Assembly: GCF_000737865.1 (NCBI RefSeq)
Contig: NZ_CP007287.1
Coordinates: forward strand, 598,522 to 662,521
Direction of reading: 5' to 3'
DNA: 64,000 nucleotides
Origin: Bifidobacterium coryneforme
Lineage (GTDB): Bacteria > Actinomycetota > Actinomycetes > Actinomycetales > Bifidobacteriaceae
Within the stretch, counting starts at the first letter, position 1. Every line of letters starts with the position of its first letter. Below, piece after piece: positions 35,916 to 43,432 of the stretch. The position numbers and the translations under genes were made by a program. The notes beneath the pieces are model-generated. The model was not told the origin of the DNA. It was given only the letters and a program-made list of their open reading frames with translations, and made no database searches.

Positions 35916-36165
35916 AGCTTCACTTCCGTAGTGTTTGCGACTTTCCCTCACAATCCTACCTGGTGACACCCTTCTTGGGGTTCTTGGTGAAAGAGTGGCT
36001 CCCCGCATGGCAGGGAGGGGTCGGACCACCTACCATGTGCTTGTACCGGAAGTCGCACCCGGGCGATCGGTTCAGGCCTATCGGCCAGGGTGTGGCCCGG
36101 GAGTAGTCGTTGCCCGACCCTTGGTTCGGGTAAGGGTGTGATTGCGGTTCTGTAAGGAGTCTTCA

Positions 36166-37323
36166 GTGTCAGGGTTCAGAGCAACCGGCGTCGGGCAGGT
36201 CTTGGATCAGTCCGATACCCAGGCCCTCCGGGACGACCGGGAGGTCATCCTTGCCGACCCCAGGGGGTTCTGTGCCGGAGTTGACCGGGCCATCCAGACC
36301 GTGGAGACCATCCTGGACGCCTGGACTCCGCCTGACGGGGAGGCCGATGATGCCGACCTGCCGCCGGTCTATGTGAGACGCCAGATTGTGCACAACCGTC
36401 ACGTGGTCGAAGACCTTTCCGACCGCGGGGCCGTTTTCGTCGACGAGCTGGACCAGATTCCCGACCGTGCCGTCCGGGCCGGGGTGCCTGTGGTCTTCTC
36501 GGCCCACGGCATTGCACCTGCGGTCCAGGACGAGGCCCGGAGGCGGGGGATGGAGGTGGTCGATGCAAGCTGCCCCCTGGTCAGCAAGGTGCACCGGGAG
36601 GTCCATCGTTTCGTCCGTGACGGGTATCAGATCGTGTATATCGGCCATCGTGGCCATGATGAGGCCATCGGCGTGGTGGGCGAGGCTCCGGAGCACGTTC
36701 ACCTGATTGAGCATGAGGCCGATGTTGATGGGCTTGACTTCACCTCGGAGACCAAGCTGGTCATGCTGACCCAGACCACGCTGAGTCTGGATGAGACCGC
36801 CGATATCGTTGCGGCCCTTCACTGCCGTTTTCCCTGGATCGAAGAGCCTCCCGGGTCTGATATCTGCTATGCCACCCAGAACAGGCAACATGCCGTCAAG
36901 CTGGTGGCCGGGCATGCCGAATGTGTGGTCATCGTCGGGTCTGCAAACTCCTCGAATTCGGTCAGGCTGGTCGAAGTTGCGCAGGACGTGCTCAATGAAC
37001 GGTTCGCCGCCGGTGATGCAGGTGCCGAGGGTTCCGGACCGGGGCGGGCGCATCGGGTCGATGATGCCGGTGATCTGGACCCCTCCTGGTTCCAGGGGGT
37101 CACCAAGGTCGGACTCTCATCGGGCGCGTCGGTTCCCGAAGACCTGGTCCAGGGTGTCTTGGATGCCTTGGCGGAATGGGGCTACGGGAGGGTCTCCTAC
37201 GCGGAGACCATCAAGGAGACCATGCACTTTGTTCTGCCCTCGGCCTTGCGTTCTCGGGGTGCAGCCGGCAACAGGAAGACAGGGGCTTCGTCTCCCGCCT
37301 CAGCCACGGAGCGGCGGGACTGA
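36166..37323 (+). CDS. ispH: IspH (LytB) HMBPP reductase
   Basis: IspH is the last enzyme of the MEP isoprenoid pathway, reducing HMBPP to IPP and DMAPP. The 385-residue protein has the three iron-sulfur cysteines in RGFCAGVDRA (Cys36), DASCPLVSKVH and SDICYATQNRQ, plus the conserved VVFSAHGIAP and VIVGSANSSNS. GTG 36166 is chosen because AAGGAG lies 6 bases upstream (36154-36159); the upstream TTG 36142 lacks one. About residues 282-310 are a Gly/Asp-rich insert, and the C-terminal tail is Ala/Ser-rich. Isoprenoids feed undecaprenyl phosphate for MraY. Confidence 0.95.
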   Translation: MSGFRATGVGQVLDQSDTQALRDDREVILADPRGFCAGVDRAIQTVETILDAWTPPDGEADDADLPPVYVRRQIVHNRHVVEDLSDRGAVFVDELDQIPDRAVRAGVPVVFSAHGIAPAVQDEARRRGMEVVDASCPLVSKVHREVHRFVRDGYQIVYIGHRGHDEAIGVVGEAPEHVHLIEHEADVDGLDFTSETKLVMLTQTTLSLDETADIVAALHCRFPWIEEPPGSDICYATQNRQHAVKLVAGHAECVVIVGSANSSNSVRLVEVAQDVLNERFAAGDAGAEGSGPGRAHRVDDAGDLDPSWFQGVTKVGLSSGASVPEDLVQGVLDALAEWGYGRVSYAETIKETMHFVLPSALRSRGAAGNRKTGASSPASATERRD

Positions 37324-37490
37324 TTCCCGTTCCGATGTGCCTGTGCCTTTCGGGAGTGGATGATTCCCGGCACTTCAGCCTTTCAGCTCGTTCCCCGCTC
37401 TTACGGTTCTGTGCTTGACGACCCCAGGTCAGGTTATCCTTGGGTCTGTTCCATCGGGCGATGTCAAGAGGAAGAAAGGTTGGTGGCCCC

Positions 37491-38090
37491 ATGATGCAGG
37501 CAATCAACGCCTGGCTGCTTGCCGCCGTTTCCGGCGGATGGGGTCTCTGGTCCCTTTTCCTGGCGGCCTTCCTTGATGCCCTGATCATCCCCATTCCCAC
37601 CGAGCTGGTGGTGCTGGCCACGGCCACGGCTTTCAGGGCGGGCGGATCCCCCCTGCCCATCTGGGTGATCCTGGTTTGCGTCCTGGCCTTCACCCTCGGG
37701 GATGTCTGCACCTATTGGCTGGGCAGACTGGTGCCATTACGACAGATCGTCTTCTTCCGGGGTGCAGCCGGAAAGGCCGTGATTTCATGGGCTCACAGGG
37801 CTTTTGAGCGCGGGGGAGGGTTCTTCACCGTGGCCTCCCGGTTCGTGCCTGCTGGGCGTACCATCATCAACCTGACCGCAGGTGCGGCCCACTACCCGCT
37901 GAGCCGATACATCCCCCTGTCGGCCCTGGCCGGAGGCCTCTGGGGCATATACATGTGGACACTTGGTTATCTGGCCTCCGCCTGGCTTGCCAATAACCCC
38001 CTGACCGTGATGGCCCTGGGTTTCCTGGTCGGTATGGTGGTCGGCTTTCTTTGCGACATACTCATAAAAACCGTTTCGCGTTCTCGTTGA
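37491..38090 (+). CDS. DedA-family membrane protein
   Basis: This is a 199-residue polytopic protein with about five hydrophobic helices. The DedA/VTT signature is visible: the amphipathic re-entrant part with FTVASRFVPAGRTIINLTAG (F-x3-R-x2-P-x2-R) and an N-terminal DALIIPIPTELV acidic-Pro segment. Members are linked to membrane lipid flipping, including undecaprenyl phosphate recycling, and to proton-motive-force maintenance. The start is uncertain: ATG 37491/37494 give the usual length, ATG 37461 would add 10 residues, and no strong ribosome site is seen. It is convergent with gap, across a shared hairpin. Confidence 0.82.
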   Translation: MMQAINAWLLAAVSGGWGLWSLFLAAFLDALIIPIPTELVVLATATAFRAGGSPLPIWVILVCVLAFTLGDVCTYWLGRLVPLRQIVFFRGAAGKAVISWAHRAFERGGGFFTVASRFVPAGRTIINLTAGAAHYPLSRYIPLSALAGGLWGIYMWTLGYLASAWLANNPLTVMALGFLVGMVVGFLCDILIKTVSRSR

Positions 38091-38110
38091 GGAGACGGTC
38101 TCCGGGTATG

Positions 38111-38147
38111 AAAAAGGGGCCACTCCCCGATTGGAGGAGTGGCCCCC
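38111..38147 (-). terminator. gap terminator
   Basis: On the minus strand GGGGCCACTCC and its complement form an 11-bp or longer stem followed by TTTTTC, 27 bases past the gap stop. The stem may also end dedA transcripts from the other side, but without a T-run. Confidence 0.88.
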
Positions 38148-38173
38148 GACTATTCACCGCATCGGAATGATGC

Positions 38174-39229
38174 TCACTCGCCCAGCTCGGCGAAGTAGAG
38201 CAGGGTGCGAATCATGTTGCTGGTGAAGCCGTACTCGTTGTCGTAGAAGGCAACGGTGCGGACCAGCTGGTCGTCGCCGTGGGTGTTGACATCGGTCTGG
38301 GTGGCATCGAAGATACCGCCGTGGGTATCGCCGATGACATCGGAGGAGACGATGCCCTCATCGTTGTAGCCGTAGTACTCGGTGCCCTCGAAGGCCTTCT
38401 TGGCGACCTCGTTGATCTGGTCGATGGTGACCTTCTTGTTGAGGACGGTGGTCAGCTCGGTGACTGAGCCGGAGGGGACGGCCACGCGCTGGGCATGTCC
38501 CTGCAGCTTGCCGTCCACGGTGGGGACGACCTTGCCGATGGCCTTGGCGGCGCCGGTGGAGTGCTCGATGGTGTTGATGGCGGCTGCACGGGTGCCACGG
38601 GGCTTGCTGCCCTTGGGGCCGTCCAGGAGCATCTGGGAGCCGGTGTAGGCGTGGATGGTGGTCATGTAGCCGATGCGGATGCCGAAGTTGTCATCCAGCA
38701 TCTTGACCATGGCGGCCATGGAGCCCGTGGTGCAGGAACCGGCGGAGATGATCTTGTCGGAAGCCTTGAGGATGTCCTGGTTGACACCGAAGACCACGGT
38801 GGGGGTGGTGTCGTCCTTGGCGGGAGCGGAGATGAGGACCTTCTTGGCTCCGGCGTTCAGGTGGGCCTGGGACTTCTCGGCGGAGGTGTAGAAGCCGGTG
38901 CACTCGAGCACGTAGTCCACGCCGTCGTTCTTGACCCACGGGATGTTGTTGGCGTCCTTCTCGGCATACACGGGGTATTCCTTGCCGTCCACCACGATGG
39001 CGGTGTCGGTGGCGGAAACCTCGACCGGGGTGCCGTCGTCATGACGGAAGTTGCCCTGGGTGCTGTCGTACTTGAGCAGGTAGGCCAGAATCGACGGGGT
39101 GGTCAGATCGTTGATGGCTGCCACCTCGATCTCGGAGGCGTCGCCGCCGCGGGCCTGCAGCTCGAAGATGCGACGGAAAGCCAGACGACCGATACGACCG
39201 AAGCCGTTGATGCCAATCTTTACTGTCAT
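38174..39229 (-). CDS. gap: Glyceraldehyde-3-phosphate dehydrogenase
   Basis: This is a 351-residue NAD-dependent GAPDH of glycolysis and the lower bifid shunt. The Rossmann start [17 protein letters not shown] and the catalytic cysteine in [14 protein letters not shown] are clear. The usual SCTTN has Gly in place of Asn. His in TTIHAYTG and the C-terminal WYDNE-like [10 protein letters not shown] are present. ATG 39229 follows AAGGGAG. It appears monocistronic, with a likely promoter about 150 bases upstream (39382-39409) and a strong terminator. Such isolated, strongly signalled genes are usually highly expressed. Confidence 0.97.
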   Translation of the reverse strand: MTVKIGINGFGRIGRLAFRRIFELQARGGDASEIEVAAINDLTTPSILAYLLKYDSTQGNFRHDDGTPVEVSATDTAIVVDGKEYPVYAEKDANNIPWVKNDGVDYVLECTGFYTSAEKSQAHLNAGAKKVLISAPAKDDTTPTVVFGVNQDILKASDKIISAGSCTTGSMAAMVKMLDDNFGIRIGYMTTIHAYTGSQMLLDGPKGSKPRGTRAAAINTIEHSTGAAKAIGKVVPTVDGKLQGHAQRVAVPSGSVTELTTVLNKKVTIDQINEVAKKAFEGTEYYGYNDEGIVSSDVIGDTHGGIFDATQTDVNTHGDDQLVRTVAFYDNEYGFTSNMIRTLLYFAELGE

Positions 39230-39381
39230 TGATTTCTCCCTTGGAGACCGGCCGTATACAGAACAAGTGACTCGGGACTGTACACGTCCACTTACTGATA
39301 ACATCTCATACTTTAGTGGGTCGTGTGTACTTTAACCAAGCGGAAGGCCGGGGAATGTCGGGCCAAAAACGAACATCTGCA

Positions 39382-39409
39382 ATGTTAGAAATTGTTGTAC
39401 ACTATCCAA
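39382..39409 (-). promoter_or_regulatory. Candidate gap promoter
   Basis: On the minus strand TTGGAT (39409-39404) and TAACAT (39387-39382) are separated by 16 bases. Transcription would give a leader of about 145 bases. The spacer contains GTGTACA, and TGTACAC recurs near 39280 in the leader, which may mark a regulator site. Confidence 0.45.
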
Positions 39410-39418
39410 CCAAACCGC

Positions 39419-39832
39419 TCAAGATTTGTGAGGATTCTCGTTCGTATCGGTCCACCATTGCTCCCACTGTGGTTGACGGAACCCGACCAGCACCGTGGAC
39501 CCGTCGACCAGAATAGGGCGCTTGACCAGCATCCCATCGGTGGACAGGAGACGCAGGGCCGCCTCCCTGCTCATTTCCGGCAGCTTCCCACTCAGTCCCA
39601 TGGATCGGTAGAGTTGCCCGGATGTGTTGAAGAACCGCTTTACCGGCAGTCCACTCAGCCTTTGCCATGTGTCCAGCTCCTCGAACGTGGGATTTTCTCC
39701 TTTGATGTCACGTTCGAGGAAATCGATCCCTTGAGACCTGAGCCAGGTACGCGCCTTGGCACAGGTCGAACAGGGCTTGTAGCAGACAAAAATCGGCTTG
39801 TTCACTGGGTTTTCCGTGGATGTATCCGACAT
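39419..39832 (-). CDS. ArsC/Spx-family thioredoxin-fold protein
   Basis: This is a 137-residue protein of the ArsC/Spx/YffB family. The redox motif is VCYKPCSTCAKARTWL, with C-x2-C near the N-terminus, and the family's GxxxxxRDI pattern appears as GIDFLERDIKGENP. The C-terminal KRPILVDGSTVLVGFR matches the conserved arginine and cis-Pro segment. It could be an arsenate reductase-like enzyme or a Spx-type regulator; without the RRW-type ArsC specifics I leave it at family level. ATG 39832 follows AAAGGTC. The 188 bases to gap contain the gap promoter. Confidence 0.8.
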   Translation of the reverse strand: MSDTSTENPVNKPIFVCYKPCSTCAKARTWLRSQGIDFLERDIKGENPTFEELDTWQRLSGLPVKRFFNTSGQLYRSMGLSGKLPEMSREAALRLLSTDGMLVKRPILVDGSTVLVGFRQPQWEQWWTDTNENPHKS

Positions 39833-39888
39833 GATGCTGACCTTTCTCTCTCGGCATTGCCTCCGGGCGTTTCCTCCACCGTGCGGGT

Positions 39889-40845
39889 TCATTCGCTGCC
39901 CTGAACCGGGGAGGTGGTCGGGTCCGTTTCCTCTTCGACCTGGTCCCGTCCTGGTCGGGTCAGCCAGCGGGAGGGTCGGGTATCGAGGTGGCCCAGGGAT
40001 GTGGCGGGGGTGATGTCCGTGTGCCAACTTGGCATGGGGGCCGCGTCCGGATAGGTGACGTAGATGATTCCCCTGTCCAGACCGATCCGGGCGGGGGTGT
40101 TCGGAAGGAACTCGTTACTGACGCCGGTCAGTTCCAGGTTGGTCATGGTCATTCCCTCGACCTGGTATTTCAGACCGCGCTCGCTGATGCCCTCCGACCG
40201 GTCGGAGGCCGAAAGGACCGAGACCATGGCCCGCTCTCCGGACCGCCAGGGGGCGAACGAGAGGAAACCCCGGCTGATGGCGGTGACGATTATGCCGTCG
40301 CCATATAGGCTGGCTCGTCCTCCGGCGGCCGCCACCAGGGAGATCATGTTCAGGTTGGCCAAGGTGTGGTCCATCCGTCCGCCCAGACCACCATAGATAC
40401 GGAAGATACGGCAGCCGGCCTCCCAACCCAGTTTGACTGCGGCCAGCATGTCGGTGTCGTCTTTCTCGGCCGGCAGCCGCCGGTATCTGGTCGGGGACGG
40501 TGATTCCGGTGAGGTGGTTGCACCCTGCGAGGAAGGTCGTCTCATGGATGAGGGCGAATCGGTTGACGAGGAGCGGGATTCGTCCGGTGCGGGCGTGCCT
40601 GGTGAATGTGCAGAATCACCGTCGTTTCCGCCGTGGTCCACAGTTGCAGATCTGTCGGTTGTGATGGAGTCGAAGTCGCCCACCACCAGGTCGGGGGTGA
40701 CACCCCCTGAGGCCGCTTCGTCCGCCCCGCCGTCGGCGGCGATGATGATGTCGGCATCAGAGGATGCCGTTTCGTGGCCGTAATACTGACCGGCCCCCCA
40801 GATCTGGCAGATACGGGGGGAGGTGTCTTCAACCGGTTCCTTCAT
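39889..40845 (-). CDS. Thiamine pyrophosphokinase with Ser/Pro-rich insert
   Basis: This enzyme transfers pyrophosphate from ATP to thiamine, making the cofactor ThDP needed by transketolase and phosphoketolase. The 318-residue protein has the motif set AADGGAD, VVGDFDSI, KDDTD and GGLGGRMDHTLANL. Between DFDSI and KDDTD lies an unusual Ser/Pro/Asp-rich insert of about 60 residues (62-123), making it roughly 80-100 residues longer than typical. The C-terminal part carries the thiamine-binding region (RGLKYQVEGMTM). The start ATG 40845 is chosen from the conserved core, with GGACAAGG upstream. Neighbours are unrelated. Confidence 0.85.
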   Translation of the reverse strand: MKEPVEDTSPRICQIWGAGQYYGHETASSDADIIIAADGGADEAASGGVTPDLVVGDFDSITTDRSATVDHGGNDGDSAHSPGTPAPDESRSSSTDSPSSMRRPSSQGATTSPESPSPTRYRRLPAEKDDTDMLAAVKLGWEAGCRIFRIYGGLGGRMDHTLANLNMISLVAAAGGRASLYGDGIIVTAISRGFLSFAPWRSGERAMVSVLSASDRSEGISERGLKYQVEGMTMTNLELTGVSNEFLPNTPARIGLDRGIIYVTYPDAAPMPSWHTDITPATSLGHLDTRPSRWLTRPGRDQVEEETDPTTSPVQGSE

Positions 40846-40898
40846 CCTTGTCCGCCTTTCCTTGGCCGCCTTTTCTTGGCCGATCCTGCCGGGCTTGG

Positions 40899-41258
40899 TC
40901 ACCATCCTAGGCCAAGTGCCTGCGCCGCCAGGGGAATCCAACCCTGGACCAGGGCCATGTAGGTCAGGGTCCCGCAGGCGATGCTGACCATCATGTTCCG
41001 CCTTCTGCAGTGCACCAGGACCGTAACCAGGAGGGATACCCCCTCGTATATGCCGTGGTCTCCGCCGGTCAGGGAGGTGTTGCGCAGGGAGTAGACCACC
41101 AGCATCCCCATGACTGCGGCGGGAAGCACCTGCCCCAGGCGGATGACGAATGCCGGTGGCTTGCGTCCCTCGGGCCAGATGAGGAAGGGGAGGAACCGGG
41201 TGCACATGGTGCCAAGAACCACGATGGCGATGGTGAGGACGCTTTGCAGGGTGGTCAT
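40899..41258 (-). CDS. azlD: AzlD branched-chain amino acid exporter subunit
   Basis: This is a 119-residue small membrane protein with about four helices. It starts MTTLQSVLTIAIVVLGTMCT and contains the RFLPFLIW segment typical of AzlD. It pairs with AzlC to export branched-chain amino acids or analogues. Its ATG overlaps the azlC stop (ATGA), so the two are translated together. Confidence 0.88.
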   Translation of the reverse strand: MTTLQSVLTIAIVVLGTMCTRFLPFLIWPEGRKPPAFVIRLGQVLPAAVMGMLVVYSLRNTSLTGGDHGIYEGVSLLVTVLVHCRRRNMMVSIACGTLTYMALVQGWIPLAAQALGLGW

Positions 41259-42004
41259 GCGCTCGCCCCTGTCTCTTCGGAGTCGCCTTGGTCTTTCCGG
41301 TGCCTCCCAAGGGTCTGGTCGGCGATGGCGAAAGCCGCCACGATAAGAACCATGGAGGGAATGATGAAGTGGTCCGGTCCGAAGACCAGGAGGCAGACCA
41401 GCGAGGCCGTCAGGCCGATAAGGGCAGGGGAGTGTGTCTTCGTCCTCATCCACTGGTCGATGAAGAGGACCGCGAACATGGCCGTCAGGACGAACTCAAG
41501 TCCCCGTGCGTCGAATCGGGCCAGGTTCCCCAGCACCGCACCGGCTACGGCCCCGCTGACCCAGTAAGCGTGGTTGAGGAGGGTGATGAAGAACATGAAC
41601 CATCCTCGATCGACTCCGGGCGGTTCCTTGCTGGAGGAGATAAGGGCGAAGGTCTCGTCACACATGCCGAATATCAGGTAGGGTTTCTTCCATCCCGTCC
41701 CTCTGAACCGGGGCAGCATGGCCAACCCGTAGAAGAGGTGGCGGGCATTGACCATCAGAGTCAGGACAAGGGCGCCGAGGGGGTCAAAGGCCGACAGGAG
41801 AAGTTCAACGGTGACGAACTCCATGGACCCGGCGAATATCAGGGCGCTCATGGCCAGGGGGTAGATGATGGGGAACCCCTTGCTGGTCATCAGGAATCCG
41901 TAGGAGATGCCCAGAAAGAGAAAACCGGCCAGAATAGGCAGGGTCAACGGCAGGGCCGCCCTGAACGCCTTGCTCACAGCCGAGCCCTCCCTGACCTGCT
42001 TCAT
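41255..42004 (-). CDS. azlC: AzlC branched-chain amino acid exporter subunit
   Basis: This is a 249-residue membrane protein with about seven hydrophobic segments. Family landmarks are the LPILAGFLFLGISYGFL helix, the LIFAGSMEFVTVELL segment with GS, and the MVNARHLFYGLAM helix. AzlC and AzlD form the exporter. ATG 42004 is chosen from the conserved core; a longer upstream reading into 42265 lacks a ribosome site. It is divergent from msrAB across 241 bases in which I see no further gene. A purine-rich GAAAAGAGACG lies before the start. Confidence 0.9.
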   Translation of the reverse strand: MKQVREGSAVSKAFRAALPLTLPILAGFLFLGISYGFLMTSKGFPIIYPLAMSALIFAGSMEFVTVELLLSAFDPLGALVLTLMVNARHLFYGLAMLPRFRGTGWKKPYLIFGMCDETFALISSSKEPPGVDRGWFMFFITLLNHAYWVSGAVAGAVLGNLARFDARGLEFVLTAMFAVLFIDQWMRTKTHSPALIGLTASLVCLLVFGPDHFIIPSMVLIVAAFAIADQTLGRHRKDQGDSEETGASA

Positions 42005-42245
42005 CGTCTCTTTTCGACCTTTCCACGCTTCCACCGCCGATTCTCCGAACCGCCCAGACGGACCTGGATGGCTTGGATACCGGCTCGATGGTAACCGGCA
42101 GTGGGGAGTGGTGCCAAGGCAGGGTGTCGGAACTGTGAGAAGCGGAACATATGGATGGCCACGTAGGAATAGGCCGGTTCGAGCACGTGTTGGACCGAGT
42201 GTAATGAGGTGGACGATGCGAGGAATCATGACAGGAGCAGGCGAT

Positions 42246-43298
42246 ATGTTCACGATGAAGCACACTCGGATGCAGTCCCCGGCTGTGGTCGCCGAGGGGC
42301 CGACGGGTTCGGATGGTCGGCAGGCGGCTCCTGGCGGGGCCGAAACCCTCGTCCTTGCCGGGGGGTGTTTCTGGGGGGTGGAACGCTTCTTTCAGGAAGT
42401 GAGCGGTGTCACCGATACCCAGGTTGGGTACGCCCAGTCCAAGGTGGAGAACCCCTCGTATGAGGAGGTCTGCACCGGCAACACCGATGCGGTCGAGGCC
42501 GTCAGGATCACCTATGATCCGGGCAGGGTCACCTTGCGCACCCTGACCCTTCTCCTGCTGGATATGATCGACCCCTTCTCCGTAGACAGACAGGGCAATG
42601 ACCGGGGTCGCCAATATCGGAGTGGACTTTACTGGGAGGCCGGACGGCGCGATCAACAGGAGCCTGTTTTCCGCAGGGCGATCCGCGAACTTGAGGAGCG
42701 GACGGGGCGGCATCCTGCGGTCCAGGTCGAGGCCCTGAGCAACTTCTACCCGGCTGAGGAATCCCACCAGGATTATCTGATCAAGCATCCTGACGGGTAC
42801 TGCCACATCCCCCTGGATGCCATCGCGGCAGCCCCCAAGCGGCAGCGGTACATCGAACGGATCTGGGCCCTGGATCAGGAGAGCTACGAGGTGACCCAGC
42901 ACGCTGCCACGGAGGCGCCCTTCACAAACAAGTACGATGCGGAGTTCCGCCCGGGGATATATGTGGATGTGGTCGATGGTCAGCCGCTCTTCACCTCGGC
43001 GGACAAGTATGATTCGGGCTGCGGGTGGCCGGCCTTCTCCAAGCCCATCGACCCTGACCTCCTGGTCAACCGGAACGATTTCAAACTCCTGGGCAGACCC
43101 CGGATCGAGGTCAGGACGGCCCGGTCAGGCATCCACCTGGGGCACGTGTTCGACGACGGTCCGGCGGACCGGGGCGGTCGCCGCTACTGCATGAATTCCG
43201 CAGCTCTTCGATTCGTGCCCAGGGATGAGATGGAGGCCCAAGGCTACGGGGACTATCTGCCCCTGGTGGATGGCCAGGCCGGTGGGCGGGCCGACTGA
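42246..43298 (+). CDS. msrAB: MsrA-MsrB methionine sulfoxide reductase fusion
   Basis: This is a 350-residue fusion repairing oxidised methionine. The N-terminal MsrA part has the catalytic cysteine in AGGCFWGVERFF, then PVFRRAIR and YPAEESHQDYL. The C-terminal MsrB part has KYDSGCGWPAFSKPI, GIHLGHVFDDGP and the catalytic RYCMNSAALRFVP. Each half handles one sulfoxide stereoisomer. ATG 42246 follows AGGAG by 8 bases. ATG 42216, 4 bases after GAGGTGG, is a credible alternative adding 10 residues. No export signal is seen, so it acts in the cytoplasm. A perfect 13-bp hairpin follows. Confidence 0.95.
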   Translation: MFTMKHTRMQSPAVVAEGPTGSDGRQAAPGGAETLVLAGGCFWGVERFFQEVSGVTDTQVGYAQSKVENPSYEEVCTGNTDAVEAVRITYDPGRVTLRTLTLLLLDMIDPFSVDRQGNDRGRQYRSGLYWEAGRRDQQEPVFRRAIRELEERTGRHPAVQVEALSNFYPAEESHQDYLIKHPDGYCHIPLDAIAAAPKRQRYIERIWALDQESYEVTQHAATEAPFTNKYDAEFRPGIYVDVVDGQPLFTSADKYDSGCGWPAFSKPIDPDLLVNRNDFKLLGRPRIEVRTARSGIHLGHVFDDGPADRGGRRYCMNSAALRFVPRDEMEAQGYGDYLPLVDGQAGGRAD

Positions 43299-43336
43299 AT
43301 CCCGTCGTGGCCGGGTCTGAATCCCCGACCGTCATG

Positions 43337-43373
43337 ACTGTGCCCGCGCCCGATGGTTCCGCGCGGGCACAGT
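43337..43373 (+). terminator. Hairpin after msrAB
   Basis: Perfect 13-bp arms (ACTGTGCCCGCGC, 43337-43349, and its complement at 43361-43373) with an 11-base loop. The T-run is weak (only AGTTC). It is a good terminator stem 38 bases after the msrAB stop. Confidence 0.65.
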
Positions 43374-43432
43374 TCAGACACATGCCTTTGCTATCGTTGA
43401 TTGCTGGTCTGAATCTATAAGGAGTGCTGCCA

